A stretch of DNA of 64,000 nucleotides, taken from NCBI RefSeq assembly GCF_024347375.1, contig NZ_AP025471.1, positions 62,001-126,000 of the forward strand, written 5' to 3'. Each line of letters starts with the position of its first letter. The stretch's first letter is position 1. A program made the translations under genes and the position numbers. Under the pieces are notes generated by a model. The model was not told the DNA's origin, did no database searches, and saw nothing but the letters and a program-made list of their open reading frames with translations. The stretch comes from Vibrio coralliirubri. GTDB taxonomy: Bacteria; Pseudomonadota; Gammaproteobacteria; Enterobacterales; Vibrionaceae. Shown in pieces: positions 18,009-27,715 of the stretch.

Positions 18009-18851
18009 ATGGAAAAAGTGTGGCAAGTAATTGATTTTCTACTCGCTCATAAGTTTATTTTTAGTGCGTTGATTATCACTATTATTTTAATCATTCGCCG
18101 AATCACCTTATCTCAAATCAGAGGTGATGTTGCTTTCCTTAGCGAAGACCAACGTAACTGGATGTCACGAACCAAAAACGGCACATTCGCGATTATTGTT
18201 GTGACGTTATTTGTGCTGTGGAAATCCGAAATCAGCGAGTTTGCGCTATCTGTCACGGCCATTGCTGTTGCTATAGTCGTCGCGTCTAAAGAGATCATTT
18301 TGTGTTTCACCGGTTCTATTCAACGTGCGAGTTCTCGTTCATTTAGAATCGGCGACTGGATCGAAGTGGGTAAAATCAGCGGTGAGGTGATTGAGCACAA
18401 TTTGATGGCGACTGTGATTCAAGAAATCGATTTGTATCATGGGCAATATCACTTCACTGGCAAGACAGCCACGCTGCCTAATAGCATGTTCTTCACTTAT
18501 CCGGTAAAGAACCTCAACTTCATGAAGCGTTATGTTTATCATAACTTTTTTGTGACGGTGAAAGACTTTGTAAACCTATATCCTATGGTACCGGGTCTTA
18601 TTGTGAAAATTGAAGAGCATTGCGAAGAGTTTATCGATGTTGCCCGCCGTTACAACGGTGTGATCGAAAAGCACGCTGGCGTTGACCTTCCGGGTTCTGA
18701 GCCTCACATCCATATCACAAGCAGTTCGACAGGTGAGCAAGAAGTGCACTTTATGATCTTCTGTCCGACCGAAAAAGCGATTCATTTAGAGCAAGATATT
18801 CGTAAAGACTTTATGGAAGCGTACGCGGAAGCATTCCCAACGAACGCTTAG
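18009..18851 (+). CDS. MscS-family mechanosensitive channel
   Basis: This 280-aa inner-membrane protein has a small-conductance mechanosensitive channel fold. Three hydrophobic segments lie near residues 12-28, 58-73 and 78-100. The last, pore-lining helix runs into the beta domain at FRIGDWIEVGKISGEVIEH (about 112-130), the MscS signature, and is followed by TLPNSMFFTYPVKNL. The C-terminal alpha/beta part is about 120 residues. The pore helix is less Gly/Ala-regular than in E. coli MscS, so gating may differ. A triple 15-bp repeat forms its leader. Confidence 0.85.
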   Translation: MEKVWQVIDFLLAHKFIFSALIITIILIIRRITLSQIRGDVAFLSEDQRNWMSRTKNGTFAIIVVTLFVLWKSEISEFALSVTAIAVAIVVASKEIILCFTGSIQRASSRSFRIGDWIEVGKISGEVIEHNLMATVIQEIDLYHGQYHFTGKTATLPNSMFFTYPVKNLNFMKRYVYHNFFVTVKDFVNLYPMVPGLIVKIEEHCEEFIDVARRYNGVIEKHAGVDLPGSEPHIHITSSSTGEQEVHFMIFCPTEKAIHLEQDIRKDFMEAYAEAFPTNA

Positions 18852-18878
18852 TTTGCTCATGAGTTTATAGTGACCAAG

Positions 18879-18920
18879 CTATAGCCTCTAAATTATAGCT
18901 TCCAAACTATAAGTCCAAAT
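18879..18920 (+). repeat. 14-bp degenerate tandem repeat, 3 copies
   Basis: The units are CTATAGCCTCTAAA, TTATAGCTTCCAAA and CTATAAGTCCAAAT. They sit just past the mscS-like stop and right before the terminator. Confidence 0.65.
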
Positions 18921-18925
18921 AACAG

Positions 18926-18962
18926 AAAGCCGAGAGCGATAATATCGACTCTCGGCTTTTTT
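18926..18962. terminator. Bidirectional terminator
   Basis: Arms AAAGCCGAGAG and CTCTCGGCTTT enclose a second small palindrome, with a T run after it. It serves the mscS-like gene and the convergent deaminase gene. Confidence 0.85.
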
Positions 18963-18981
18963 GTTCTTGCTATCTGTTAGC

Positions 18982-19425
18982 TTAATCTAGGTCAGCGAGT
19001 GGTAACCAATCCACTTGTACACCAGCTTGCTCAAACATATCTTGGCTAACTTTAATCTTGTCGCCCCAGCGAGAAAGGAAATCTTCACTTTGCTCTGGGC
19101 AATGTACTGCTGAAATACCTGTTTGGATGATTTTTGCTGCACAGTTTGGACAAGGGAAATGCGTCACCCAGATTTCACAGCTGTCCAAATCACGCTTAGC
19201 GAATAAAATCGCATTCTCTTCAGCGTGAAGCGTCTTGAGGTACTTCATCTCTCTGTCATCAGTATCCGCACTATCAGACACGCCATGTGGGTAGCCATTA
19301 AAACCAACAGAAACAATGCGGTTGTGCTTAGTGATTACGGCGCCGACTTGAGTTGAAGGATCTTTACTCCAAGAACCGACCAATTCCGCCATTTGATAGA
19401 AACGTTTAGCCCATTTTGAAATCAT
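18982..19425 (-). CDS. dCMP deaminase-family protein
   Basis: This 147-aa cytoplasmic zinc deaminase should convert dCMP to dUMP, feeding dTMP synthesis. The zinc and catalytic motifs are LHAEENAI (His and the proton-shuttling Glu near 66-68) and FPCPNCAAKI (two Cys near 92-95). SKDPSTQVGAVI near 20-31 and VGFNGYPHGVSD near 40-51 are typical of deoxycytidylate deaminases rather than cytidine or tRNA deaminases. It is a single gene. Confidence 0.88.
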   Translation of the reverse strand: MISKWAKRFYQMAELVGSWSKDPSTQVGAVITKHNRIVSVGFNGYPHGVSDSADTDDREMKYLKTLHAEENAILFAKRDLDSCEIWVTHFPCPNCAAKIIQTGISAVHCPEQSEDFLSRWGDKIKVSQDMFEQAGVQVDWLPLADLD

Positions 19426-19684
19426 GAGAATTCCTTAACAATTAAATGTGAATGCTTATCTGTCTGACAATACATTATGTTAGACAATATCCATAGAGAA
19501 CAAAAGCTGAGAGATTGATTTACTTAGGAATTGTAGCGTGTTTGTAATCACTTTATAAGCACTTGGTTTCAATTAACATATTGATACACTTTGGCCAGTT
19601 ATAATTGATATTCCTCGGACAATGGTAACAGAGGTGTTACGTAAATTTTATGCTGTTCAAATACTAATAAGTGACGGTATAACC

Positions 19685-20821
19685 ATGCGTAAAAAGTTGA
19701 TCCTTACTGCTCTTGCAAGCTCTCTTATTCTTGCTGGGTGTGGGCAAGATGCTCAAAATGCCAAGCAAGCACCTTTACCTCTCGTAGCTGTACAGGATGT
19801 TAGCGTTGTTTCTCACCAGCAAAGTAAGTCGTATATCGGTCGTATAGAAGCCGTTGAAGACACGGCTATTACAGCGCAGGTTTCTGGCTACCTACAAAGC
19901 CGTCATTTCAATGAAGGCCAAATGGTTGAAAAGGGTCAATTGCTTTACTCGATTGAACCTTCTTCGTTTGAAGCCGAAGTAGCAAGCGCAAAAGCGTCTG
20001 TTGCTCAAGCGAACGCGAACCTTAAAAAAGCTGAGCTTGATTTTAATCGTGGTAAAAATCTACTTCCTAAAGGCAGTATCTCTCAATCTGAATTCGATGC
20101 ATTAACCGCAAACTTGTTAGGTTCTCAAGCACAGCTTGAAGCAAGCCAAGCACAGCTAAATGCTGCGAATGTTCAGCTTTCTCATACCAAAATCATCGCG
20201 CCTTTCTCTGGCCGTATTAGCGATACCAAAGTGAGCACGGGTGATCTGGTTTCACCGTCTTCAGGTGTGCTGACGACTTTGGTTAGCCTAGACCCAATCC
20301 ACGCATCGTTCAGCATCAGTGAGCGTGAGCGTATTGAGCTGGGTATGGACCGCATCGAAGGCGACGGCAGCAGCGACTCTGCAGGTGTTGAAGTTCAAAT
20401 CATGCTTGAGAATGGTGAAGCGTTCGAACATCTAGGTCAGCTTGACTTCTTGGGCAACCGTATCAACCTCAATACTGGTACGATCGCGATGCGTGCGATT
20501 GCAGACAACCCGAATCAGCAACTACTTCCAGGCCAACACGTTCGCGTTGATCTACGTGAAAAACAACCTATTGATGTTGTGACTATTCCTCGTCGCGCAG
20601 TGCAGACCGACCTCGAAGGTGACTTCGTGATGGTATTAGTTGAAGGCGAAGCCGAACCCGTTGCTGAGCGCAGAAACATCGAGATGGGTCGCCAGATTGA
20701 AGGTGGCGTGATTGTTCATTCTGGATTAGAGAAAAACGACGCGGTCATCACTCAAGGCCTACAGCGTGTACGTAATGGTATGTCTGTTCGTATTCAAGCT
20801 TCTGCTGAACAAGCTGAGTAA
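19685..20821 (+). CDS. RND efflux periplasmic adaptor (lipoprotein)
   Basis: This is the membrane-fusion protein of an RND multidrug pump, 378 aa. The start is set at the ATG at 19685, not the earlier open frame from 19622, because the chain then begins with a lipoprotein signal ([19 protein letters not shown], lipobox LAGC). The AcrA-like order is visible: lipoyl half-motif near 60-75 (ITAQVSGYL), a helical hairpin rich in Ala/Gln/Leu (about 85-155), second lipoyl half ([10 protein letters not shown]) and a beta barrel with [11 protein letters not shown]. It lies 11 bases from the pump gene, with which it forms an operon. No outer-membrane channel gene is linked, so TolC is the likely partner. 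Confidence 0.92.
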   Translation: MRKKLILTALASSLILAGCGQDAQNAKQAPLPLVAVQDVSVVSHQQSKSYIGRIEAVEDTAITAQVSGYLQSRHFNEGQMVEKGQLLYSIEPSSFEAEVASAKASVAQANANLKKAELDFNRGKNLLPKGSISQSEFDALTANLLGSQAQLEASQAQLNAANVQLSHTKIIAPFSGRISDTKVSTGDLVSPSSGVLTTLVSLDPIHASFSISERERIELGMDRIEGDGSSDSAGVEVQIMLENGEAFEHLGQLDFLGNRINLNTGTIAMRAIADNPNQQLLPGQHVRVDLREKQPIDVVTIPRRAVQTDLEGDFVMVLVEGEAEPVAERRNIEMGRQIEGGVIVHSGLEKNDAVITQGLQRVRNGMSVRIQASAEQAE

Positions 20822-20832
20822 GGGGACTATTT

Positions 20833-23800
20833 ATGTTAAGTCGTTTCTTTATTCAAAGGCCTAAGTTCGCCCTTGTTATATCCATAATTTTAACGCTGGC
20901 GGGTGCGATTTCTCTCGCTATCTTGCCAGTGGCTGAATATCCAAAAATTAGTCCACCGTCGGTTAGTGTTTCGGCATTCTACACGGGCGCAAGTGCTGAA
21001 GTGGTGGAACAGGCGATAGCCGACCCCATAGAAACGTCGGTTAACGGCGTAGAAGATATGATCTACATGTCTTCTAAAAGTGCTAACGATGGTTCATACA
21101 ACCTTAACGTGACCTTTGATGTTGGTACTGATCCAGATATGGCTCAGGTCAACGTTCAGAACCGAGTTGCTCAGATCGAATCGAAGCTTCCACAAGAAGT
21201 TCGAATGGTGGGTGTCACCGTTAAGAAGCGTTCTCCGGATCTGTTGATGGTATTGAACTTCTACTCGCCAAACGGTGAGTACAACGACCAATTCCTGATC
21301 AACTACGTGAACTTGAACATTAAAGATCAGCTGGCTCGTGTGAAGGGCATCAGTGAAGTTAACGTATTGGGTGGTGGTGAATACGCGATGCGTGTTTGGT
21401 TAGATCCTGAGAAAATGGCTAACCTCAATATAACCACCTCTGACGTGAATCGCGCCTTGGCTGAACAGAACGTTCAGGTAGCGGCTGGCCGTATTGGTGC
21501 AGCACCTTACGACAACGCACAAGAAGTGCAGTTCAACTTGGTAACCAAAGGCCGACTAGAAACGGCTGATGAGTTTGAAAATGTTGTGCTTCGCGCTAGC
21601 CAAGATGGTTCAACGGTTTACTTAAAAGACATCGCACGTGTTGAGCTTGGTAAAAAGTTCTACGACGGCAATGGTAAATATCGTGGTCAAGACGCTTCAA
21701 TCGTAACGCTGTCACTTCAATCAGACGCTAACGCGCTAGAAAGTGGTAAAGCGGTAATGGCGATGCTGGACAATCTAAGCAAAAACTTCCCTGAAGGCGT
21801 TGCTTATGAGGCGAGCTATGACACTACAGTATTCGTTGCTGAGTCTATCAAAGGGGTAGTAAAGACCCTAATCGAAGCTATCTTGCTGGTTATTGCGGTA
21901 ACGTACTTGTTCTTGGGTAGTGCGCGTGCGACCTTGATTCCTGTAGTTGCGATTCCGGTATCTTTGATTGGTACGTTTGCCATCATGCAGATGACGGGTT
22001 TCACCATCAACACGGTAACCCTGTTTGGTTTGATACTAGCGATTGGTATCGTAGTAGATGATGCGATCTTGGTTATCGAGAACGTTGATACCACGATGGC
22101 TAAAGACCCAACCATTTCGCCGCGTAAAGCAACGCTCATCGCGATGAAAGAAGTAACGGGTCCGATCATTACTTCTACATTGGTTCTGTTAGCAGTATTC
22201 ATTCCAGTAGCGATGCTGCCAGGTATCACCGGCATCATGTATCGTCAGTTCGCTCTGACTATCTGTATTGCGGTTGTTATCTCTTCTATTAACGCACTAA
22301 CGCTATCACCAGCATTGTGTTCATTGGTTCTTAAACAGGGCGGTGGTAACACAGCACGTTGGTACCAAGCGTTTAACCGTGGTCTTGAATCCGTAACCAA
22401 CAAATACGGTCAAATTGCAGGCTTCCTTGTGAAAAAGGGTGTTCTACTGTTTACCTTCTTTGTTGTGGCACTAGCGGCGGTAACTTACTTCGCGAAAACT
22501 ACGTCTACGGCATTTGTACCTCAAGAAGATAAAGGCATCTTGCTGGTTAACGTGCAGCTTCCTGACGCGGCATCACTGTCTCGTACAGAAGATGTGACTG
22601 AGCAATTGCTAGAGATGGTTGAGCAAGAGCCGGGTGTTGATGGCGTAACACTGGTTAATGGCTATGCATTCATGACGGGCGCTTCTGCTTCGAATGGTGC
22701 GTCGCTATTTATCAAACTGCATGATTGGGATATGCGTAACGCACTGGATGGTCAACATTCAGCGCAAGCTATCTCACAACGTATTAACGGTCGAGCAGCA
22801 ACAGAACTGCCTCAAGCGATTGTATTTGCAATGGGACCTCCAGCAGTACCGGGTATGGGTGCAGCGTCTGGTTTTGAGTTCGTTCTTGAAGATACATTAG
22901 GTCGTAGCCGCACTGATCTCGCGATGGTTATGAATGACGTGATTGCTGAGGCCGCAAAACAGCCTGAGATTTCACATACATTCAGTACCTTCCGTGCCAA
23001 TGTACCGCACTACTATGTCGACATTGACCGTGAGAAAGCGCAGCAACTTGGTATTCCGTTGTCGGAAATCTTCCAAACACTACAAGGTAACCTAGGTTCT
23101 CTGTACGTGAATGATTTCACCATGTTTGGTAAGAACTTCCGCGTAACCATGCAAGCTGACAGTGAACACCGTAGCAGCATGGATGACCTACAACGATTCC
23201 ACGTTCGTTCGTCTAATGGCGAGATGATCCCGTTAAGCACATTGGTGACTTACGACCAGATCTTTGAACCAGATGTAGCATGGCGTTACAACATGTACCG
23301 CAGTGCCGTGATTCAAGGTCAACCTGCAGAAGGTTACTCAAGTGGTGATGCGATTGCGGCAATGGAACGCGTAGCTGCAGAAGTATTGCCTCAGGGTTAT
23401 CAGTACGAATGGACAGGTATGGCTTACCAAGAAGTACTAGCAGGTAACCAAGCGATCTTTGCTTTCGCATTGGCTCTGATCTTCATCTACCTGTTTATGG
23501 TGGCTCAATACGAGAGTTGGACAATACCGATTGCGATTATCCTCGTGGTACCTGTCGCAACCTTAGGCTCCTTCTTAGCATTGAATCTGACGGGCACACC
23601 GTTGAACCTTTATGCACAGATTGGTTTGGTTCTCTTGATAGCCTTGGCCGCGAAGAACGCAATCTTGATTGTGGAATTCGCGAAAGTTGAGCGTGAAGAG
23701 AAAGATGCACCGATTGAAGATGCGGCGGTGAAGGGCGGTACGCTACGTTTCCGTGCTGTGAACATGACGTCTTGGTCGTTCATCTTAGGTATCTTCCCGC

Positions 23801-23985
23801 TTATCTTCGCTGCGGGCGCAGGTCACGTGAGTCAGAACTCTCTGGGTATTTCACTGATCGGCGGTCTGCTATGTGTATTACTGGCGGGTACGTTCCTAAT
23901 CCCTGGCTTCTACGCATTCGTGCAACGTAAGCGTGAGAAAGCACACGGTGGTAATACCAAGCTGGTTCCGCTTGATGACGAATAG
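20833..23985 (+). CDS. RND efflux pump, HAE1 family
   Basis: This 1050-aa inner-membrane proton-drug antiporter is the pump of a tripartite efflux complex. The AcrB-type layout is plain: TM1 at 10-30, a first periplasmic loop (about 35-335), six membrane helices with the proton-relay segment [13 protein letters not shown] near 402-414 (adjacent Asp pair), a second periplasmic loop (about 555-865) and the last helices with the relay Lys in [13 protein letters not shown]. It follows its adaptor gene directly and ends at a strong terminator. Vibrio genomes hold several such pumps (Vex/Vme); I cannot say which this is. No linked regulator is seen. Confidence 0.95.
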   Translation: MLSRFFIQRPKFALVISIILTLAGAISLAILPVAEYPKISPPSVSVSAFYTGASAEVVEQAIADPIETSVNGVEDMIYMSSKSANDGSYNLNVTFDVGTDPDMAQVNVQNRVAQIESKLPQEVRMVGVTVKKRSPDLLMVLNFYSPNGEYNDQFLINYVNLNIKDQLARVKGISEVNVLGGGEYAMRVWLDPEKMANLNITTSDVNRALAEQNVQVAAGRIGAAPYDNAQEVQFNLVTKGRLETADEFENVVLRASQDGSTVYLKDIARVELGKKFYDGNGKYRGQDASIVTLSLQSDANALESGKAVMAMLDNLSKNFPEGVAYEASYDTTVFVAESIKGVVKTLIEAILLVIAVTYLFLGSARATLIPVVAIPVSLIGTFAIMQMTGFTINTVTLFGLILAIGIVVDDAILVIENVDTTMAKDPTISPRKATLIAMKEVTGPIITSTLVLLAVFIPVAMLPGITGIMYRQFALTICIAVVISSINALTLSPALCSLVLKQGGGNTARWYQAFNRGLESVTNKYGQIAGFLVKKGVLLFTFFVVALAAVTYFAKTTSTAFVPQEDKGILLVNVQLPDAASLSRTEDVTEQLLEMVEQEPGVDGVTLVNGYAFMTGASASNGASLFIKLHDWDMRNALDGQHSAQAISQRINGRAATELPQAIVFAMGPPAVPGMGAASGFEFVLEDTLGRSRTDLAMVMNDVIAEAAKQPEISHTFSTFRANVPHYYVDIDREKAQQLGIPLSEIFQTLQGNLGSLYVNDFTMFGKNFRVTMQADSEHRSSMDDLQRFHVRSSNGEMIPLSTLVTYDQIFEPDVAWRYNMYRSAVIQGQPAEGYSSGDAIAAMERVAAEVLPQGYQYEWTGMAYQEVLAGNQAIFAFALALIFIYLFMVAQYESWTIPIAIILVVPVATLGSFLALNLTGTPLNLYAQIGLVLLIALAAKNAILIVEFAKVEREEKDAPIEDAAVKGGTLRFRAVNMTSWSFILGIFPLIFAAGAGHVSQNSLGISLIGGLLCVLLAGTFLIPGFYAFVQRKREKAHGGNTKLVPLDDE

Positions 23986-24056
23986 GGGATTGAGTGTCTT
24001 GTAAGATTCGTCTCTTGCAAGACCAACCCTTGGGGAATTAAATCCTTGTAATAACT

Positions 24057-24085
24057 AAGGCTTAGCATCGCGCTAAGCCTTTTTT
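24057..24085 (+). terminator. Terminator of the RND operon
   Basis: Arms AAGGCTTAGC and GCTAAGCCTT flank a 5-nt loop, followed by TTTT. The remaining 230 bases up to the next gene are AT-rich leader with no other feature I can name. Confidence 0.88.
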
Positions 24086-24318
24086 ATTCCACTTATGAAT
24101 AAAAACGCCTTTTATATAAACAAATGTTTGTTATGTGATAGAGCTAACACTCTAATTTGGGTTTTGTAATAAAATGATGTTTTATTGGTAAGTGTATGTT
24201 TAATATGATTTTAACAAGGTTCAGCTAACGGGTGTATGCTCGAAAACATTTGCACAATAGTGTGAAGTGTTTCAAAATTACGAAGTTATATTGAAATTTT
24301 TTGTGCATTGAGGTTCTT

Positions 24319-25005
24319 ATGAAGGTCATTGATTTATTTAAACACCGAGGCGATAGCATGTCTTCGCAACACTCAGAGTTTATGCAATGGATGTCTCCAG
24401 CTCTTAGAGATTACTGGGGCGACTTTCTTAATCGTACGCAAAATAGCCATTTCTTTGCGTGGGTTCGTGATCATCACAAACCTGCTGTCAATGAAGATGC
24501 ACCAGAGATGCCGGTGGAACAGCCGATCGTACTTAAGCCAGAAGCACAACTTGTGTTTGATGAGCTTAATCAACAGATCGGTGAAGTCATCCATACTGGC
24601 GACTGGATCAATGTAAGTCAAGACCGTATTAACCAGTTCGGCCTTGTTACTGAAGATATGCAGTGGATCCACACTGAGCCTGAAAAAGCGGAAACAGACT
24701 CTCCGTTCAAAACAACCATCGCACATGGTTTTTTAACTTTATCTTTGCTTCCTCGATTGACTGACAGTGTTGACCCCGACAAGTCTCAATTCCCAACAGC
24801 GAAGATGGTAGTAAACATTGGTCTTAACCAAGTACGTTTCCCATACCCTGTTAAATCGGGCAGTAACGTTCGTGCTAAAAGTACGTTAACAAAAGTAACG
24901 CCAATTAAGAAAGGCCTAGAGATTGAACGTGAAATTCGCGTAGAAATCGAAGGTATTCGTCGTCCTGGCGCTGTGATCGTTTCCGTGATTCAACTTCACT
25001 TCTAA
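24319..25005 (+). CDS. MaoC-like (hot-dog) hydratase
   Basis: This 228-aa cytoplasmic protein ends in a MaoC-type hot-dog domain (about 85-228). The hydratase motif is present: INQFGLVTEDMQWIH supplies the catalytic Asp region, and FKTTIAHGFLTLSLLPRL the His-Gly hydratase loop. An N-terminal helical extension of about 80 residues (MQWMSPALRDYWGDFLNR) is extra to the simple R-hydratases. The ATG at 24319 has GAGG seven bases ahead and is preferred over the TTG at 24301. Such enzymes hydrate enoyl-CoA; a link to polyhydroxyalkanoate or fatty-acid metabolism is possible but not shown by neighbours. Confidence 0.83.
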   Translation: MKVIDLFKHRGDSMSSQHSEFMQWMSPALRDYWGDFLNRTQNSHFFAWVRDHHKPAVNEDAPEMPVEQPIVLKPEAQLVFDELNQQIGEVIHTGDWINVSQDRINQFGLVTEDMQWIHTEPEKAETDSPFKTTIAHGFLTLSLLPRLTDSVDPDKSQFPTAKMVVNIGLNQVRFPYPVKSGSNVRAKSTLTKVTPIKKGLEIEREIRVEIEGIRRPGAVIVSVIQLHF

Positions 25006-25023
25006 ACGAACTATATAGATTCC

Positions 25024-25059
25024 AAAAAAAGAGAGAGCTTAATGCTCTCTCTTTTTTTT
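25024..25059. terminator. Bidirectional terminator
   Basis: A 15-bp stem (seven A, then GAGAGAGC, pairing with GCTCTCTC and T) with a TTAAT loop lies between the convergent MaoC-like and pstS genes. Confidence 0.9.
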
Positions 25060-25080
25060 CATAAGATAAAACTCACTCAC

Positions 25081-25896
25081 TTATTTAATGCGAGTGTAGC
25101 CGTACTCTTCGATAAGGTCTTGCCCTTGCTTTGACTTCACGAACTTGATGAAGTCTTTGCTCTCTTCAGAAACTGAGTCTGTCTTGTGCAATAACAAGAA
25201 TGGGCGAGCTAATTCGTAGCTGTGGTTAGCAATGTTCTTAGATGTTGGCTCAATGCCTTCAAATGTAATCGCTTTAATCGAACGGTCGATCGAACCAACA
25301 GAGATAAAACCAATCGCGTGCGGGTTATGGTTAACAATCGTTTTAACCATGCTGTTGCTGTTTACAACCAAGTTATTTGGGTTGATGTCAGACACTAGAC
25401 GGTCATTAATGATCTTTGTTAAACCAAGCAAGCTTTCGAAGCTATAGCGTGAACCAGAAGACGCTTCGCGAGTGACAACTGCGATAGGCTGATCTGCGCC
25501 GCCCACTGCTTTCCAGTTCGTGATTTTGCCTTTGTAGATATCGAATAGCTGTTCACGAGTAAGGTTGCTTACAGCGTTTGAGCGGTTAGTTACGACAGCT
25601 AGGCCGTCAAAGGCAATTGGAAACACCTTCAACTTCTCGTCTTGTTCGCGGTCGGTTAAATAACGCGAGCTCATACCGATATCAGAGACACCTTTATTAA
25701 CCATGGTAATACCTGCTGTAGAACCAATGCCCTGAACCGCAATATAGTTATCAGGGTGAGTCTTGTTGTACTCCTCAGCTAATACATCCATCACTCGTGA
25801 TACTGAAGTGGAGCCCGAAATAGTGGTTTCTTGTGCCAAAGCAGCATGAGAAGACAGGGCTAAGGATAAAAGAGAGGCAATCGCGACTCGTAACAT
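25081..25896 (-). CDS. pstS: Phosphate-binding protein PstS-like
   Basis: This is a periplasmic phosphate-binding protein of 271 aa. A 20-23 residue signal peptide ends near SHAALAQ. The phosphate-binding loops are visible: ISGSTSVSRVMD near 28-39, DIGMSSR, and EASSGSR near 146-152. The ATG at 25896 is chosen because AGGAG lies seven bases ahead; a TTG two codons earlier is less likely. No pstCAB or phoU genes adjoin, so this is an orphan binding protein, as Vibrio often has beside the full pst operon. Upstream sequence holds a TGTCAT half-site but no proper PhoB box pair. Confidence 0.88.
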   Translation of the reverse strand: MLRVAIASLLSLALSSHAALAQETTISGSTSVSRVMDVLAEEYNKTHPDNYIAVQGIGSTAGITMVNKGVSDIGMSSRYLTDREQDEKLKVFPIAFDGLAVVTNRSNAVSNLTREQLFDIYKGKITNWKAVGGADQPIAVVTREASSGSRYSFESLLGLTKIINDRLVSDINPNNLVVNSNSMVKTIVNHNPHAIGFISVGSIDRSIKAITFEGIEPTSKNIANHSYELARPFLLLHKTDSVSEESKDFIKFVKSKQGQDLIEEYGYTRIK

Positions 25897-26149
25897 AAAC
25901 AACTCCTAGTTAATAACATTTGTCGCATATGATAGGTTGGTTATATGACACTTTTGTGAAATTCCATACGCTCGATGTATAGCTGTTCACTTGATGAGTC
26001 GTAGCTTTCTGAGTTTACGAAAGCAAGATTCGTTTCTGGGAGCAGGACGGGTATTTTGATTGCGCTTGTTCGCTAAAATGTTTGTTGAGTCCTAAGCTAA
26101 GTAGAGGAATTCACTACTTAGAAGTTTCTATGAAGTTACAAGGGGTGTT

Positions 26150-26512
26150 ATGTCCGTCATTCATATCGAACTGAATCGTCTTTTAATTGGGGCTGAGAGG
26201 CTCTGTACATCTCGAAATCGCAGTTTACCTGTCGAGCTAGGTAAATCCCTATATGAAGAGTGTGAGGGTGGTGTGCTGTTTTCTCAGGCGCATTATCTAC
26301 TCGACTCATCTCACAGTGACTATACAAACGAGATCGCCTGCGTGACTTTTGATGAGTCGTTATCTTGTTGGTTAGTGATGGTGCCGCTTGAAGGGGATGT
26401 CGAAACCGACTCTGTGAATTGGGGGCCTTATCCGTACCTGCCTAAATCAAAGGATCTTGATGCTATCTTGGTTGAGATAGAAAAAGACCCTAAATCGTAC
26501 TTCTGGTCATAG
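26150..26512 (+). CDS. Hypothetical protein (120 aa)
   Basis: This is a soluble acidic protein of 120 aa that I do not recognise. A good ribosome site (AAGGGGTG) precedes the ATG. There is no signal peptide and no membrane segment. Several Trp and Tyr lie near the C-terminus (NWGPYPYLPKS, then SYFWS), suggesting a small globular domain. It stands alone between pstS and the AraC regulator, both on the other strand. Confidence 0.7.
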   Translation: MSVIHIELNRLLIGAERLCTSRNRSLPVELGKSLYEECEGGVLFSQAHYLLDSSHSDYTNEIACVTFDESLSCWLVMVPLEGDVETDSVNWGPYPYLPKSKDLDAILVEIEKDPKSYFWS

Positions 26513-26696
26513 TCACTCTGGCTTCCCGTTTGCTGGTGGCCTGTTCCTGAAGATAATTAGCTTAAACTCAAAACTCAACCACTGAATCCCAAAACCAAAT
26601 GACCTCACCTCAAATCCAAGTGGCTTAATATTGAAGCCACTTGGTTTACACCAGTTCACAGCTAAGACGTTTACGTCAATCTATTGCTTTGTTTGT

Positions 26697-27527
26697 TTAA
26701 ACTTGCGGCTTTACGCTTTGCAGTTGTGCTTGTGCCACTAGCGATCGGAAGTCTTTTGGGGTTTTGCCGTGATATGTTTTAAAGGCCGTGCTGAAGTGAG
26801 CGGCACTTTTAAAACCGGACTCATACGCGATTTGAGTGATCGACTTATCCGATGTTCTTAGCTGAGTGGCTGCATGAGCAATACGTTTTATCTTTAATAG
26901 GTTTGAGAACGATAGATCTTCAGCGGATAAGCGACGTTTAAGCGTAGCCGGTGACATTCCCATGTAACTGGCGAGCGTATCCAAAGAGATATTGTTTTCA
27001 ATGTTTTGCTCGATGTAATGAATGACTCTTTGGGTCACGGTTAACCTTGAAGCTCGAGCAATAATAGCCAATAGAGCAGGGTACTGTTCCACCATCAAAG
27101 ACAGCAAACTTAAGCCTAATTGAGTGAGTGCGTAGTCATTCTGAGAAGAAGAGTTGGCGAGTGACATGATGAGATCTTTCAACTGACAGAGCTCAGTATC
27201 CGTTTGATTGAACTTAATGTACTTGTCTGGGATTCGAGTGGATTCTAAATCGCTGAACTGATTAATGAACTTCTGAAAGATAGCCAAATCAAAATCTAAG
27301 CAGGTTGCGCTGAATTCGCCATTTTCAGTGTTAACCGTGATGTCTTTAATCTGACCAGAATTGTAAAGGGTGAAATCTCCGGCTTGCAACGAGGCTTGGG
27401 TACCATTGGGTAACACAAAAGAAATGCTGCCTTTCGATACCATAAAGATACCGTTTTTAGAGGCAGGATAACGTTCTCGTCTCCTGGGAATGAAGTTTCT
27501 GAACTGAGTAACTGTGATTGATGACAT
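26697..27527 (-). CDS. AraC-family transcriptional regulator
   Basis: This 276-aa regulator has an N-terminal cupin-like sensing part (about 1-160; SKGSISFVLPNG, LQAGDFTLYNSG) and a C-terminal double helix-turn-helix (about 165-265). The AraC signature is clear: ISLDTLASYMGMSPATLKRRL for the first motif and ITQIAYESGFKSAAHFSTAFKT for the second, ending GKTPKDFR. Its target and ligand are unknown; neither neighbour is an obvious partner. Confidence 0.9.
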   Translation of the reverse strand: MSSITVTQFRNFIPRRRERYPASKNGIFMVSKGSISFVLPNGTQASLQAGDFTLYNSGQIKDITVNTENGEFSATCLDFDLAIFQKFINQFSDLESTRIPDKYIKFNQTDTELCQLKDLIMSLANSSSQNDYALTQLGLSLLSLMVEQYPALLAIIARASRLTVTQRVIHYIEQNIENNISLDTLASYMGMSPATLKRRLSAEDLSFSNLLKIKRIAHAATQLRTSDKSITQIAYESGFKSAAHFSTAFKTYHGKTPKDFRSLVAQAQLQSVKPQV

Positions 27528-27608
27528 AGTGAGCTTCTTTGACGTTGTAAATTGATTGCTTATTGATTGTTTTTTTTAAGTATTGTTTAAGCATGAGACA
27601 TTTACAAA

Positions 27609-27633
27609 AAAGGCGCTAATAATTAGCGCCTTT
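27609..27633 (-). terminator. Terminator downstream of rnb
   Basis: A perfect palindrome (AAAGGCGCTAAT, one A, ATTAGCGCCTTT) is followed on the minus strand by a run of T. It also faces the AraC gene promoter side. Confidence 0.85.
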
Positions 27634-27639
27634 AGAAGT

Positions 27640-27699
27640 GAACCTTTGAAGCTTTTGACCTTGAAAGCTTTGACCTTGAAAGCCGTAACCTTGAAAGCT
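27640..27699 (-). repeat. 15-bp tandem repeat, 4 copies, in the rnb 3' UTR
   Basis: Plus-strand units are GAACCTTTGAAGCTT, TTGACCTTGAAAGCT, TTGACCTTGAAAGCC and GTAACCTTGAAAGCT. They lie between the rnb stop and its terminator. Confidence 0.85.
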
Positions 27700-27715
27700 G
27701 TAGCTGTTTAAGCCT

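Noticed and set aside
25897..25960. PhoB box upstream of pstS
   Set aside because: TGTCAT and CTATCAT half-sites occur on the minus strand, but they are about 16 bases apart instead of the 11 of a Pho box, so I do not claim it.
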